Below, one piece after another: positions 1 to 9,024 of a DNA stretch of 64,000 nucleotides; positions within the stretch are counted from its first letter, which is position 1; the number at the start of each line of letters is the position of its first letter. The stretch spans positions 967,059 through 1,031,058 of the forward strand of contig JBCBBH010000001.1 in assembly GCA_038531945.1 (NCBI GenBank), given 5' to 3'. Made by a program: the position numbers and the translations under genes. The notes below the pieces were generated by a model that searched no databases, was not told the DNA's origin, and saw nothing but the letters and a program-made list of their open reading frames with translations. This stretch comes from CALBPI01 sp038531945. GTDB taxonomy: Bacteria; Pseudomonadota; Gammaproteobacteria; Steroidobacterales; Woeseiaceae.

Positions 1-514
1 CGACGCGTGCGATCCAGAACTTCTTTCGGGCAGCAAGTTGTGCGATGGGACGGTCCGGATAGAACGTCAACAGCTGGTGCAGTGTCAGACTCGTCAGCAC
101 CCAACCGCACAGAAGCTGGATCAGAGTCCCGGAAGAGACCAGCAGCAGCACAGCCGCGAGCGTGGCGCACAATCGAGAGAAGAAAATCGGTTGGCGAGGG
201 TTTCCGTCGAGGTAGGCCCGGCTGAAGCTGATGACTACCAAGCCAACGAAACTCACCACGCCGAGTGCGAGCAGGTTGATCGGGTCGATTCGAACGCCGA
301 AACCAAAGGCATCGGCGGGACTCGCAGGCCATTGAGAGGGGCCTGCAGCCCAGAACCCTATCGCGGCGATTGCGACCGACACCACGGCAATCAACGAAGC
401 GGTTTTTGCGGTCGCCGCCGACCACCGAGCCGGCAGCCATCGGCAGCCCAGGGCCGCCAAAAGGAATGCGCCTATGGCCACAGCGGGCGTAGCACCAAGC
501 ACCGTCAAATCCAC
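1..514 (-). CDS. dabB: DabB-like proton-conducting membrane subunit (5' part, runs off left edge)
   Basis: Reading leftwards from a GTG at 514, about 171 codons stay open to the window edge. They encode a hydrophobic protein with repeated membrane segments. A GGAG sits 6 nt before the GTG. The segment LTFYPDRPIAQLAARKKF near the end of the visible part resembles the proton-channel subunit DabB, a NuoL relative that works with DabA to accumulate dissolved inorganic carbon. The divergent LysR gene next door is a common partner of such loci. The expected dabA would lie left of the window and cannot be checked. A NuoL or MrpA/D-type antiporter subunit is the main alternative. The family assignment comes from remembered motifs, not a search. 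Confidence 0.7.
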   Translation of the reverse strand, partial: MDLTVLGATPAVAIGAFLLAALGCRWLPARWSAATAKTASLIAVVSVAIAAIGFWAAGPSQWPASPADAFGFGVRIDPINLLALGVVSFVGLVVISFSRAYLDGNPRQPIFFSRLCATLAAVLLLVSSGTLIQLLCGWVLTSLTLHQLLTFYPDRPIAQLAARKKFWIARV

Positions 515-596
515 ACGAGACTCCAGAGAATTGGAACGATGGCACAAAGTTTACGGAAGCTGTATGTTAAGAAAAATACAATATTCCGATAACTTC

Positions 597-621
597 GTTC
601 ACAAAAAATGAACATTCATTT
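597..621. promoter_or_regulatory. Overlapping inverted repeats in the dabB/LysR divergent intergenic region
   Basis: GTTCA-N7-TGAAC (597-613) overlaps AAATGA-N4-TCATTT (606-621), directly before the LysR start. The A+T-rich spacer and dyad fit a LysR-type regulator site. An autoregulatory or activator role is inferred. Confidence 0.4.
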
Positions 622-1524
622 ATGGCAATGAACTTCAAGCACCTGAGGTACTTCTGGGCGGTCGCACATACCGGCAACCTCACTCGAGCCGCGGAACAAC
701 TGCATGTTTCACAATCGGCATTGTCCGTGCAGATTCGGCAACTTGAGGAGTGGTTTGAGCAGGACCTCTTCGAGCGTCAGGGGCGTAGCCTCGCCCTGAC
801 GGAAGCGGGTCGTATCGCCCTCGAGTACGCGGACACGCTGTTTACGGTCGGAGACGAGCTGGTGAACGTGCTGAAGGGCAATGCAGGACGCTCCCGCGAA
901 GTCATTCGGATCGGTGCGATTACTACGCTATCGCGAAATTTTCAGATCAGTTTTTTGAGTCCGTTGTCGGCTGCAGATGATGTGGTGGTGGTTCTGCGAT
1001 CAGATAATCAGGAGCAGTTACTGGCTAAACTCCAGTCGCAAGATCTCGATATTGTGCTGACCAGTCAGCTACCACCCCGAGATCAGGGTAGGCAGTGGTT
1101 GGTCCACACGATCGACAAGCAACCGGTCAGCCTGGTCGGGCACCCTACGCGCAATCTGGAAAATGCTCAGATGACGGCGTTGCTACAAGACCAACCCGTC
1201 ATCGTGCCTACCGCGGAGAATCCTGTGCGCATCGGTTTCGACGCGTGGTGCGAGCGTAAGGACATCAAACCGAATATCCGCGCTGAGGTCGACGATATGC
1301 CCTTGATGCGTTTGATGGTGCGAGAGGACTTCGGCGTCGCGGTCGTGCCGCCGATCGTTGTGCGCGATGAACTCAATAGCGGCATGTTGGTCGATTTCGG
1401 TGATATTCCGGCGTTGGTCGAGACCTTCCATGCGGTCACGCTCAAGCGGAAATTCCCGAATCCGTTTCTACCGAAGCTCCTGCGTCGCATCGACGACGGT
1501 TTGCTGCCCAAAGCACACGATTAG
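622..1524 (+). CDS. LysR-family transcriptional regulator (NhaR-like)
   Basis: This is a 300-residue LysR regulator. The N-terminal winged helix-turn-helix spans about residues 3-62, with LTRAAEQLHVSQSALSVQI as the recognition region, followed by a periplasmic-binding-like effector domain. The start MNFKHLRYFW is typical of the NhaR-like subgroup, so the second ATG at 628 is an equally good start. No clear ribosome binding site precedes either one. The gene diverges from the DabB-like gene and probably controls it, and its own promoter holds a dyad. Its last 4 bases overlap the convergent arsC stop. The inducing ligand cannot be read from the sequence. Confidence 0.9.
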   Translation: MAMNFKHLRYFWAVAHTGNLTRAAEQLHVSQSALSVQIRQLEEWFEQDLFERQGRSLALTEAGRIALEYADTLFTVGDELVNVLKGNAGRSREVIRIGAITTLSRNFQISFLSPLSAADDVVVVLRSDNQEQLLAKLQSQDLDIVLTSQLPPRDQGRQWLVHTIDKQPVSLVGHPTRNLENAQMTALLQDQPVIVPTAENPVRIGFDAWCERKDIKPNIRAEVDDMPLMRLMVREDFGVAVVPPIVVRDELNSGMLVDFGDIPALVETFHAVTLKRKFPNPFLPKLLRRIDDGLLPKAHD

Positions 1525-1946
1525 TCTGGCTGAACGAGCTTTCCCCGAGCATCGATTAGCAAATCACCGTTCTCCTTGTGAAATGGCGCGGGTGGCGGAT
1601 GCTCGAGGAGTTCAAGAACCCGTTCGCAGGGCCTGCAGAGCCGAACGCCTTTGGGCGAGCACACGATAGGTCGATTGACCAGGATCGGGTGCGAAACCAT
1701 AGCCTCAAGCAACGCATCGTCCGATACGGAAGGATCCGTGAGTCCGAGCGCTTCCGCGGGCGACCGAACCGTTCGCATCGCCTCGCGAACGGTGAGGTTT
1801 GCGGCAGCGAACAACCCGAGGAGTTGTGCGCGCGTCCATCCTGAGTCGAGGTACTCGATGACGACCACTTCGGTGCCGGAGGCTTCGATCAGTCGGAGCG
1901 TGTTGCGCGATGTGCCGCACTCCGGGTTGTGATAAATCACCGTCAT
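1521..1946 (-). CDS. arsC: Arsenate reductase, glutaredoxin-coupled type
   Basis: The 141-residue protein matches plasmid R773-type ArsC, which reduces arsenate to arsenite using glutathione and glutaredoxin. The catalytic cysteine lies in NPECGTSRNTL (Cys10). Arginines expected to bind arsenate are visible in AMRT, VNRP and RLCRPCERV. The length is typical of the family. No arsR, arsB or acr3 lies beside it, so it may be a housekeeping member of the ArsC/YffB group. It ends convergently against the LysR gene with a 4-base overlap. Confidence 0.9.
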   Translation of the reverse strand: MTVIYHNPECGTSRNTLRLIEASGTEVVVIEYLDSGWTRAQLLGLFAAANLTVREAMRTVRSPAEALGLTDPSVSDDALLEAMVSHPILVNRPIVCSPKGVRLCRPCERVLELLEHPPPAPFHKENGDLLIDARGKLVQPD

Positions 1947-2038
1947 TGTGAAAGCCTCGCACTTTCTTCAGTTCGCTGGCAACACGCGACCAGTCCGCTC
2001 GGACTGCTATGTCAGTGTCGATGAGCATTATGACAATT

Positions 2039-2089
2039 CGGTCATCGTTCTGTCGTTAACCAGTAACACGACCGTCACCTGACATTCAT
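2039..2089 (+). promoter_or_regulatory. Tandem Pho-box array upstream of phoX
   Basis: Five 7-mers repeat at an exact 11-bp period: CGGTCAT, CTGTCGT, CAGTAAC, CCGTCAC and CATTCAT, starting at 2039, 2050, 2061, 2072 and 2083. They resemble the PhoB half-site CTGTCAT with 4-bp spacers. The position upstream of a PhoX phosphatase supports induction by phosphate starvation. Confidence 0.65.
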
Positions 2090-2228
2090 GAGCGTTTTCT
2101 AGTTTTTCTGAGCGCCATGCCAGAGCGACGCGGTGATCAGGGGTATGTCACCAGTCACTGCGAGAACAAGGCATGGGCAACACCCGAAATCAACAAACTC
2201 GAGTTACCTAACGGGGGTATGTCTCACC

Positions 2229-4277
2229 ATGTTAGATGTGAATAGTCCTATGGTTGATCTTGATGAGTCGTCCGAAGACTTGTCGGTAAACCCAACCCAT
2301 TCGAGACCTTTCCGCGACGTTGTTGAAGCACATTTGTCGCGCCGCGGCGTGTTACAGGGCTCGCTCGCTGTTGCGGCGACCAGTTTCTTCGCGCCGTCCA
2401 TCACCTACGCGGGTGACGGAAGTGTCCAGCCATCCGACAACGAACTCATGGGTTTCACGCCGCTAGCGACTGAGGATGCGGCCGCTGTGGGCGGGCAAAC
2501 TGTCGCGATTTCGCCCGACTATGAGTACGACGTCCTGATTCCGTGGGGCACACCGATTGAGGGTGTTTTCTCCAAAATCAGGCCGTACGAGGGCGATCCG
2601 AATACGCGTCCGTCGTCTGCGGAGCAGGAACAGATGATCGGTATCGGGCACGATGGCATGTGGTTCTACCCGCGCTACTTGCCTCAGGTCCTCGCGTGGG
2701 AGCAGGCCAACCGAAAAATGATTCCCGAGCAGCGTCGCTCTCGTTTGCTGTCAAGCAAAGACGGCATTCTCTGCGTCAATCACGAATTCGGTCGGAACAC
2801 GCATGTGCTCGGCAAAGGCTTCCCCGAAACGCTCGAGGACGTGCGCTTGTCACAGGCGGCACATGGAGTCTCCGTGGTCAGGGTGAAACAACAGGGCCGC
2901 ACCGGCAAATGGGAGGCATGGAAAAGCCGTAACGCGCGACGCATCACGGTGAACACGCCGGTTACGTTCTCGGGCCCAGCGGCTGGCAGTGCGCTGCTGG
3001 ACAACCCGGCGGGTAACCAGGCCAAAGGCACCGTTAACAATTGCGGTTCGGGTGCAACGCCTTGGGGCACTTACGTAACCTGCGAAGAAAACTTCAACGG
3101 CTATTTTGGCTCCAACACAGAGGGCGTTGGCGGCTTTGACGCGCTGCAAGATGCCGCGTATGAGCGTTACGGGTTTAGCACTGGTGGGTTCGGTTACGGC
3201 TGGCATGTCTTCGACGAGCGTTTCGATCTCACCAACGAGAGGTACAAAAACGAATCTAACCGGTTTGGTTGGTGCGTTGAGATCGATCCGTTCGATGCGA
3301 GCCAAACTCCAGTCAAGCGGACGGCGCTCGGTCGATTCAAGCACGAAGCTTGTGCATTCAAGGAACTCGATGACGGCCGCGTAGCGGTCTACATGGGTGA
3401 TGATCAGCGCTTCGATTACAGCTACAAGTACGAGTCGAATCTTCCATGGCGCGACTACGTCGATGCTGGTTTAAGCCCGCTGGACGATGGCAAGTTGTAC
3501 GTGGCGCGGTTCGATGAAGGTGCTGACGCCAGTGACGGCATAGGCGCCGGCGAGTGGATCGAGCTGACGCCCGAAGATGAGCGTATCGCTGCAGTGGGTC
3601 TGACGTCGATGGAGCTGGTGCTGATCTACACCCGCCTTGCGGCTGATGCCGTCGGTGCGACGCCGATGGATCGTCCGGAGTGGACGACGATCGGCAAGGA
3701 CGGCGAAGTCTATTGGACTTTGACGAACAACTCGCAGCGCGAGGAGGCGAGTGAGGCGAACCCGATCATCGGCAACGGCGACGGCTACATCGTGAAAACA
3801 GTCGACACGAGCCCAACTTCCTTCGAATGGACGATGTTCCTGATCAGTCGTAACACGCGCCGCCCGGACGATGAGCGTGCTGTGACGAATGAAGGTGACA
3901 CGCCATACGCGGCATATGCGGCACCGGCAGATGGCGGTGCGAACGTGTTTACCGATCCCGACGCTGCATGGGCCGATCCATTTGGACGTCTGTTCATCGG
4001 CACGGATGGCGGTCAGCCCGATGGTTTGCAGGACCAACTGGTGGTAATCGATACCAACACGGGTGAATACAAGCGACTGCTAACCGGTGTGGCGTCTGAC
4101 GAAATTACCGGCATCACAACCACGCCGGACTATCGGACGCTGTTCACTAATACGCAGCACCCGGGCAACGGATCGCCGACCACAACGAACTTCCCGGCGC
4201 CGTTTGATGGCGTCACCATTCCGCGTGACTGCACGCTGGTGGTTCGTCGCAAAGACGGTGGTATCGTCGGTTCATAA
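2229..4277 (+). CDS. phoX: PhoX-family alkaline phosphatase, Tat-exported
   Basis: The product is about 682 residues with a DUF839/PhoX domain. PhoX enzymes are periplasmic or extracellular Ca/Fe-dependent phosphomonoesterases that release phosphate from organic esters. A twin-arginine signal, HLSRRGVLQGSLAVAATSFF, begins near residue 38 and follows the usual short leader NPTHSRPFRDVV. The frame opens earlier (GTG at 2133), but that extension lacks family character. I prefer ATG 2229, which has GGGGG about 11 nt upstream; ATG 2250 is also possible. A five-unit Pho-box array lies upstream and a strong terminator follows, so it is probably monocistronic. Confidence 0.93.
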   Translation: MLDVNSPMVDLDESSEDLSVNPTHSRPFRDVVEAHLSRRGVLQGSLAVAATSFFAPSITYAGDGSVQPSDNELMGFTPLATEDAAAVGGQTVAISPDYEYDVLIPWGTPIEGVFSKIRPYEGDPNTRPSSAEQEQMIGIGHDGMWFYPRYLPQVLAWEQANRKMIPEQRRSRLLSSKDGILCVNHEFGRNTHVLGKGFPETLEDVRLSQAAHGVSVVRVKQQGRTGKWEAWKSRNARRITVNTPVTFSGPAAGSALLDNPAGNQAKGTVNNCGSGATPWGTYVTCEENFNGYFGSNTEGVGGFDALQDAAYERYGFSTGGFGYGWHVFDERFDLTNERYKNESNRFGWCVEIDPFDASQTPVKRTALGRFKHEACAFKELDDGRVAVYMGDDQRFDYSYKYESNLPWRDYVDAGLSPLDDGKLYVARFDEGADASDGIGAGEWIELTPEDERIAAVGLTSMELVLIYTRLAADAVGATPMDRPEWTTIGKDGEVYWTLTNNSQREEASEANPIIGNGDGYIVKTVDTSPTSFEWTMFLISRNTRRPDDERAVTNEGDTPYAAYAAPADGGANVFTDPDAAWADPFGRLFIGTDGGQPDGLQDQLVVIDTNTGEYKRLLTGVASDEITGITTTPDYRTLFTNTQHPGNGSPTTTNFPAPFDGVTIPRDCTLVVRRKDGGIVGS

Positions 4278-4299
4278 ACCGAACGACACCCCGCTTGAG

Positions 4300-4328
4300 A
4301 GAAGGCCTCTTCGGAGGCCTTCTTTTTT
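4300..4328 (+). terminator. Intrinsic terminator after phoX
   Basis: A perfect 10-bp stem, AGAAGGCCTC/GAGGCCTTCT, with a TTCG loop is followed by a run of six T. Confidence 0.9.
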
Positions 4329-4394
4329 GCGCTTCAAGCACGACGCATCGCGCTGTGGCATGCTGCCTGCCGTGCGGAAATCCAATCGGGTGTG

Positions 4395-5894
4395 ATGACG
4401 AGCGCAGTTTTCTCGGCAGAGCGTGTGAAGCGGATCGGTTTATGGTCGGGTTTGATCATGGCCGGCGTTCTGCTGGTCATCGGTGAACCCGAATCGCTGA
4501 CCGTTTCGGGACGAGCGTTGTCACCGGCGTGGGTCACCTTGTGCCTGCTGGTCGTGATGGCGACCTGGTGGGTGACCGAAGCGATTCCGATCCCGGTGAC
4601 CGCCTTGCTTCCGATGATTGTGTTGCCCCTGACGGGTACACGAACTATGGCAGAAGCCGCCGCACCTTACATGCATCCGGTAGTGGTCTTGTTGATGGGC
4701 GGTTTTATATTCGCCAAGGCGCTTGAACGCTGGCGACTGCATGAGCGGATTGCGCTCAACATTGTCGCGCGATCCAGTGGCAGTCCCACTCAGCTTGTCG
4801 GTGCATTCATGCTCGCAGCAGCGATGCTGTCGATGTGGATTTCGAATACAGCGACGTGCCTCATGATGGTACCGATCGCGATGTCTGTTGCCGCTGCGAT
4901 TGGGGATGGTTCTGAACACTCGCGGCGTTTTCAGATCGCGCTGTTGCTCGGTGTTGCCTACGGGTGCTCCATCGGTGGGCTTGGGACACCGATCGGGACG
5001 CCGACGAACCTCATTGTTATTGGCTACCTCGATTCCGAGGCAGGCGTCGAGATCTCGTTTAGTCAATGGCTTACTTTCGGCATTCCGGTCGTGTTGGTTT
5101 TGTTGCCAGCCGCATGGTGGACGCTAACGCGCTGGGCTTTCCGCTTGGCGAGCAACGACAACACAAGCGCTCGTGATACCGTCACTCGGTCCTTACAAGA
5201 GCTGGGGCCAATGCAGTCTGCGGAGCGCCGCGTCGTTACTGTATTCATTGCAGTTGCCGCGTTGTGGATTTTTCGGCGTCCGCTGTCGGACATCACGTTG
5301 CAACTCAACGGATCTGACGTGATGCCACTGGGTGGGTTGACAGATCATCTGATCGCGTTGCTTGCTGTCTTGCTGTGTTTTCTGATTCCTGCGGGTGCGC
5401 GAAAAGCCCGTACGTTGCTCGACTGGAAGACCGCGGAGCAGATTCCGTGGGGCGTTTTGTTGCTGTTTGGTGGCGGGATGTCTTTGGCGAGTGCCATGAA
5501 TGCTTCGGGTCTTGGAACATTTCTCGGCAACTCGTTAGCAGGCGTTGATGCATTGCCGACCTGGCTACTGATCGCTTGCATCACGACCGTGATCCTTGTG
5601 TTGACCGAAGTCACCAGCAATATCGCTACGGCCTCTGCTTTGATGCCGGTCATTGGCTCGCTCGCAATCGCGAGCGGTATTTCGATCGAAATGCTGGCCG
5701 CACCCATCGCGTTGGCTGCTAGCTGCGCCTTCATGTTTCCGATGGCGACTGGCCCCAATGCGGTTGTCTTTGCCGCTGGTGAGTTCAACATGCTGACGAT
5801 GGCACGGGCGGGTATCCGTCTGAACGTACTGGCGGTGATCGTCATTACGTTTGCATCGATGACGCTCGCACCGTGGGTGCTCGGGTCAGCGTAG
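4395..5894 (+). CDS. SLC13/DASS-family sodium:anion symporter
   Basis: This membrane transporter has 499 residues and about a dozen hydrophobic segments. SLC13 proteins import di- or tricarboxylates or sulfate with sodium. The two SNT-like motifs are visible: the first around GCSIGGLGTPIGTPTNLI, the second around EVTSNIATASALMPV. WWVTEAIPIPVTALLP near the N-terminus is also typical. A GTG at 4392 directly precedes ATG 4395; either could start the protein. The 3' end overlaps the convergent Lrp/AsnC gene by 9 bases. Substrate specificity is not readable; a C4-dicarboxylate is the likeliest guess. Confidence 0.88.
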   Translation: MTSAVFSAERVKRIGLWSGLIMAGVLLVIGEPESLTVSGRALSPAWVTLCLLVVMATWWVTEAIPIPVTALLPMIVLPLTGTRTMAEAAAPYMHPVVVLLMGGFIFAKALERWRLHERIALNIVARSSGSPTQLVGAFMLAAAMLSMWISNTATCLMMVPIAMSVAAAIGDGSEHSRRFQIALLLGVAYGCSIGGLGTPIGTPTNLIVIGYLDSEAGVEISFSQWLTFGIPVVLVLLPAAWWTLTRWAFRLASNDNTSARDTVTRSLQELGPMQSAERRVVTVFIAVAALWIFRRPLSDITLQLNGSDVMPLGGLTDHLIALLAVLLCFLIPAGARKARTLLDWKTAEQIPWGVLLLFGGGMSLASAMNASGLGTFLGNSLAGVDALPTWLLIACITTVILVLTEVTSNIATASALMPVIGSLAIASGISIEMLAAPIALAASCAFMFPMATGPNAVVFAAGEFNMLTMARAGIRLNVLAVIVITFASMTLAPWVLGSA

Positions 5895-6341
5895 CGGCAG
5901 CGCCGATGTTCGACGCACCGTGCGAATCGCGACGCTGGAGTTGATTCGTGCCACGCCGGGCAATCGTGTCAGTGCTTCGTTGTGCAAGCGCTCGAAATCG
6001 GCCATATCAGCAACGACCAGCCGCAGTAAATAATCGAACTCGCCCGTCATAAGATAGCACTCCATGACCTCGGGAATGTCATTGATCGCGGTTTCAAACG
6101 CAGCGAGTTCGCTTTGATCCTCGCGTCGAAGCGCAATATGCACAAATACGGTGCCGGCGCGGCCGAGCCGTTTGTGATCAAGGACAGCGACGTAACCGCA
6201 AATCAAACCTTGTTGCTCCAGCGCCCGCACCCGTCGCAGGCACGCCGACTCCGAGAGTTGGACGGCGTTGGAAAGATCCACGTTGCTCATGCGTCCGTCG
6301 TGTTGCAGTAGTTCGAGGATTCTACGATCGAATTTATCCAT
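5886..6341 (-). CDS. Lrp/AsnC-family transcriptional regulator, probable alanine dehydrogenase regulator
   Basis: The protein has about 151 residues: an N-terminal helix-turn-helix (LSNAVQLSESACLRRVRALE) and a C-terminal RAM ligand-binding domain with CYLMTGEFDYLL. The start MDKFDRRILELLQ is the family-typical one; the frame opens at 6371 with 10 atypical residues. The gene diverges from alanine dehydrogenase, a classic arrangement in which the Lrp-type regulator activates ald in response to alanine. The 138-bp intergenic region should hold both promoters. Confidence 0.9.
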   Translation of the reverse strand: MDKFDRRILELLQHDGRMSNVDLSNAVQLSESACLRRVRALEQQGLICGYVAVLDHKRLGRAGTVFVHIALRREDQSELAAFETAINDIPEVMECYLMTGEFDYLLRLVVADMADFERLHNEALTRLPGVARINSSVAIRTVRRTSALPLR

Positions 6342-6479
6342 AGAAGCATAAAATACGAAACTTGAGCCCATAAGTGCAAGAATCTAGCGTTATTGATCTG
6401 TTTTGACACGTAATCACCCGGTTTCTTGCGCGCATTCGGCGGTATATTCCTGGCATCCACAAGCATGGGGGAGAGCGCA

Positions 6480-7598
6480 GTGATTGTCGGTGTTCCAAAA
6501 GAAATCAAAGTCCTCGAGTATCGCGTTGGCATGACGCCCGCTGGTGCGCGCGAATTGATCGAAGAGGGTCACGAAGTCGTTGTTGAGACCGGCGCCGGGG
6601 AAGGGGTGGGATTGATGGATGACGACTATCGAGCAGCAGGCGCCACGGTGGTCGACACCGCGAAGGCGGTATTCGAGGCGGCAAATCTGATCGTTAAAGT
6701 CAAAGAGCCGCAACTGGTCGAGTGCGAGATGCTGCGATCTGGGCAGGTCCTGTTTACCTATCTGCACTTGGCCGCCGATCCTGCTCAAACGGAAGCGCTG
6801 GTTCGATCGGGCGCGACTGCGATCGCGTACGAGACGGTCACCGCGGCCGATGGCTCTTTGCCTTTGTTGACCCCGATGAGTGAAGTGGCCGGGCGACTTT
6901 CGATTCAAGCCGGCGCATTCGCATTGCAAAAGGCTAACGGAGGACGCGGTGTGCTGCTCGGTGGCGTGCCGGGTGTCGAGCCCGCGCATGTTGTTGTTGT
7001 CGGGGGCGGTGTAGCAGGCACGAATGCAGCTGAGATGGCGATTGGGCTCGGTGCGCGAGTGACGATTCTCGATCGTTCCGTTCCGCGACTGAGGCATATC
7101 GACCAGGTGTACGGCGGTCGGGTACAGACACAGTATTCGACTCGCGATGCCATCGATGCACTCTTGCCGAGCGCAGATCTTGTCGTCGGGTCTGTGTTGG
7201 TCCCGGGTGCCGCGGCGCCCAAACTCGTGAATGTGGACCATATCAAGCAGATGCGCCCTGGCGCGGTCTTGGTCGACATTTCAATCGATCAGGGCGGGTG
7301 CTTCGAAACCAGTCGCCCTACGACGCATGCTGATCCGACTTTTGTTCAGGATGATGTCGTGCACTATTGCGTGACCAACATGCCGGGCGCTGTGCCGCGA
7401 ACCTCAACGTTCGCACTCACCAATGTGACGCTGCCATTTGTGAAACGCCTGGCGAGCCTGGGCTGGCGCGCCGCGTTGCAGGCCGATACGCATCTGGCCG
7501 CCGGCCTGAATGTGCACGACGGTGGTGTGTATTTCGATGCGGTTGCGAGAGACCTCGGTTACGAGACGAAGGCGCTGGCGCCGTTGCTGGCTGACTAA
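6480..7598 (+). CDS. ald: Alanine dehydrogenase
   Basis: The 372-residue protein matches L-alanine dehydrogenase, which interconverts alanine and pyruvate plus ammonia with NAD. The start is set by the family N-terminus (VGVPKEIKVLEYRVGMTP) and by GGGGGAG at 6467-6473, 6 nt before GTG 6480; the frame itself opens at 6426. The catalytic lysine lies in VKVKEPQ and the catalytic histidine in YLHLAAD. The Rossmann motif is VVVVGGGVAGTNAAEMA, and the substrate-side aspartate is in SIDQGGCFE. An Lrp/AsnC regulator diverges from it. Confidence 0.96.
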   Translation: MIVGVPKEIKVLEYRVGMTPAGARELIEEGHEVVVETGAGEGVGLMDDDYRAAGATVVDTAKAVFEAANLIVKVKEPQLVECEMLRSGQVLFTYLHLAADPAQTEALVRSGATAIAYETVTAADGSLPLLTPMSEVAGRLSIQAGAFALQKANGGRGVLLGGVPGVEPAHVVVVGGGVAGTNAAEMAIGLGARVTILDRSVPRLRHIDQVYGGRVQTQYSTRDAIDALLPSADLVVGSVLVPGAAAPKLVNVDHIKQMRPGAVLVDISIDQGGCFETSRPTTHADPTFVQDDVVHYCVTNMPGAVPRTSTFALTNVTLPFVKRLASLGWRAALQADTHLAAGLNVHDGGVYFDAVARDLGYETKALAPLLAD

Positions 7599-7634
7599 AA
7601 GCGCGAAGACCACCGTTGTCTTAGTGGCTCAGGT

Positions 7635-8999
7635 TTACAAGCCCTGGTAGCTGTTGCTGACCTCAAACATCTGGATAAAGAACGATCGAAGGGTTGCTTC
7701 GGCTTCCGCTTTGGACATCAGTCGTTCGGCTTCTATCAGTGCTGCCATGTCCTGAATGGTGCGTTTGCCGTCGATCATCGACATCAGGAACGCGTGTATC
7801 CGGGTCGACATCGCCTGCGACTGAAACGAGTCGTTCAAAGGGACTGCGAGATCTCCCTGTACCAGCCAGTCGGGCAATGCGACGTGGCGAGGGGGTTTTG
7901 GCGTATCTTCTGTCTTTGTCATGCTCATGACAACGACACGTTCGCTTCGTGCGTGGCGGTTTGCCGGTGAGACCATGTACGGGATTTCGCTCTCAACGAC
8001 TGCGGGCTGCGAGAACCCTTGATCCGCAATGATCTCAAGCGTTTCCTCAAGACTGACGCGCTCCAAAGGGTCGGCAGTGCGAAACACGTGTGAACCGAAC
8101 CAAATCCATTGGCCGCCTGGCTTCAAAAGCTGATTCCATCGTGCAACCTGACGTGTGAGCGGTTCTGCGAGGACATCGCCGAGCCACGGTGTGACCAGCG
8201 TATCGAACGTGGCTGGTTTGAATGGCGCGCGCAGGACGTTCGCCAGGACATGGTGAAAGTTCTCTGCTGCCGGGGCGGGGGCGCTTAGCGTTCGCGCACA
8301 GGCAACGCTGTTTGCATCGATCGGTGCCAGAGGGAACTCATGGAGATCGACACGATCGCCTCGCATGATGCGCTCTGCTGCCAGTACCAACAATGGATTG
8401 AAATCGACCGCGACTGTCCTGGCGGGTTGCAAATGCTCATGCAGGTCATAAGCAAGTCGGCCGCCACCGGATCCGAGCACAAGCAGATTTCCGATGTCAT
8501 GATCTTGTAGTGCGCTGCTGACCAGCTCAAGCGACCGGCAATTCTCGTCGTCGCCCCAGCACCAATCACGATGCAAGTTGGCGTAGTAGGTCGCCAGGCC
8601 CTGGTCGGACGGCAATCGCGTTCTCAACGCGAGATACGTGCTGTGGTCGGCGACCTCGGTCTTGAGTTCCAGCGGCTTGAGTAACTCGACTAACTCATCG
8701 CGATGTGCACGGAGCGCGGTGTGCAGGTGTCGCAGTCGATCGCGTGTCGTGTCAGACGATATATCAGATTTGAGGGATTGCTCGAGTAAGTCGCTTTGAT
8801 CGTCGATCTCAGCAAGACGCGCATGGTAGCGGCTGCGCCAGTCATCCAGTGTGACCGTTGGCTCGGCGAACAAGAACGGCACGCCATTGAGAATTGGAAA
8901 CTCTGTGCCGGCACCTCTGCTGGTCAGGCGTTTGCCGTCGAACTCAATCGGTTGGTCACAGCGAGGGCACGCGAGTAATTCAAGAAATTGTGGATCCAT
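7635..8999 (-). CDS. Trm112-like zinc ribbon / SAM methyltransferase / PqqD-like fusion protein
   Basis: About 454 residues appear to form three modules. Residues 1-45 resemble a Trm112-like zinc ribbon (LLACPRCDQPI, then FPILNGVPFLF), although the second Cys pair is not seen. The middle third is a class I methyltransferase with motif I LLVLGSGGGRLAYDL and VAVDFNPLL, then LKPGGQWIWFG. The last 80 residues (IDGKRTIQDMAALIEA) look like a PqqD or peptide-chaperone-like winged domain. I chose ATG 8999 (MDPQFLELLACP) because upstream residues are unlike the family. The gene starts 25 bases after the FG-GAP protein stop, so the two probably share an operon. The substrate is unknown. Confidence 0.75.
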   Translation of the reverse strand: MDPQFLELLACPRCDQPIEFDGKRLTSRGAGTEFPILNGVPFLFAEPTVTLDDWRSRYHARLAEIDDQSDLLEQSLKSDISSDTTRDRLRHLHTALRAHRDELVELLKPLELKTEVADHSTYLALRTRLPSDQGLATYYANLHRDWCWGDDENCRSLELVSSALQDHDIGNLLVLGSGGGRLAYDLHEHLQPARTVAVDFNPLLVLAAERIMRGDRVDLHEFPLAPIDANSVACARTLSAPAPAAENFHHVLANVLRAPFKPATFDTLVTPWLGDVLAEPLTRQVARWNQLLKPGGQWIWFGSHVFRTADPLERVSLEETLEIIADQGFSQPAVVESEIPYMVSPANRHARSERVVVMSMTKTEDTPKPPRHVALPDWLVQGDLAVPLNDSFQSQAMSTRIHAFLMSMIDGKRTIQDMAALIEAERLMSKAEAEATLRSFFIQMFEVSNSYQGL

Positions 9000-9024
9000 G
9001 CGCGCATGGTAGCGGATTGCGTCA

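Noticed and set aside
38..592. A plus-strand open frame of 184 codons at the left edge
   Set aside because: It is antisense to the DabB-like gene, whose minus-strand translation is hydrophobic and matches a family; the plus frame is rich in Arg, Gln and His with no domain.
1947..2038. Possible small gene between arsC and phoX
   Set aside because: The only open frame overlaps arsC extensively and has shadow-like composition; the stretch is better explained as promoter DNA.
7599..7634. Possible terminator after ald
   Set aside because: A short ACCAC/GTGG pairing exists but the stem is weak and no T tract follows.
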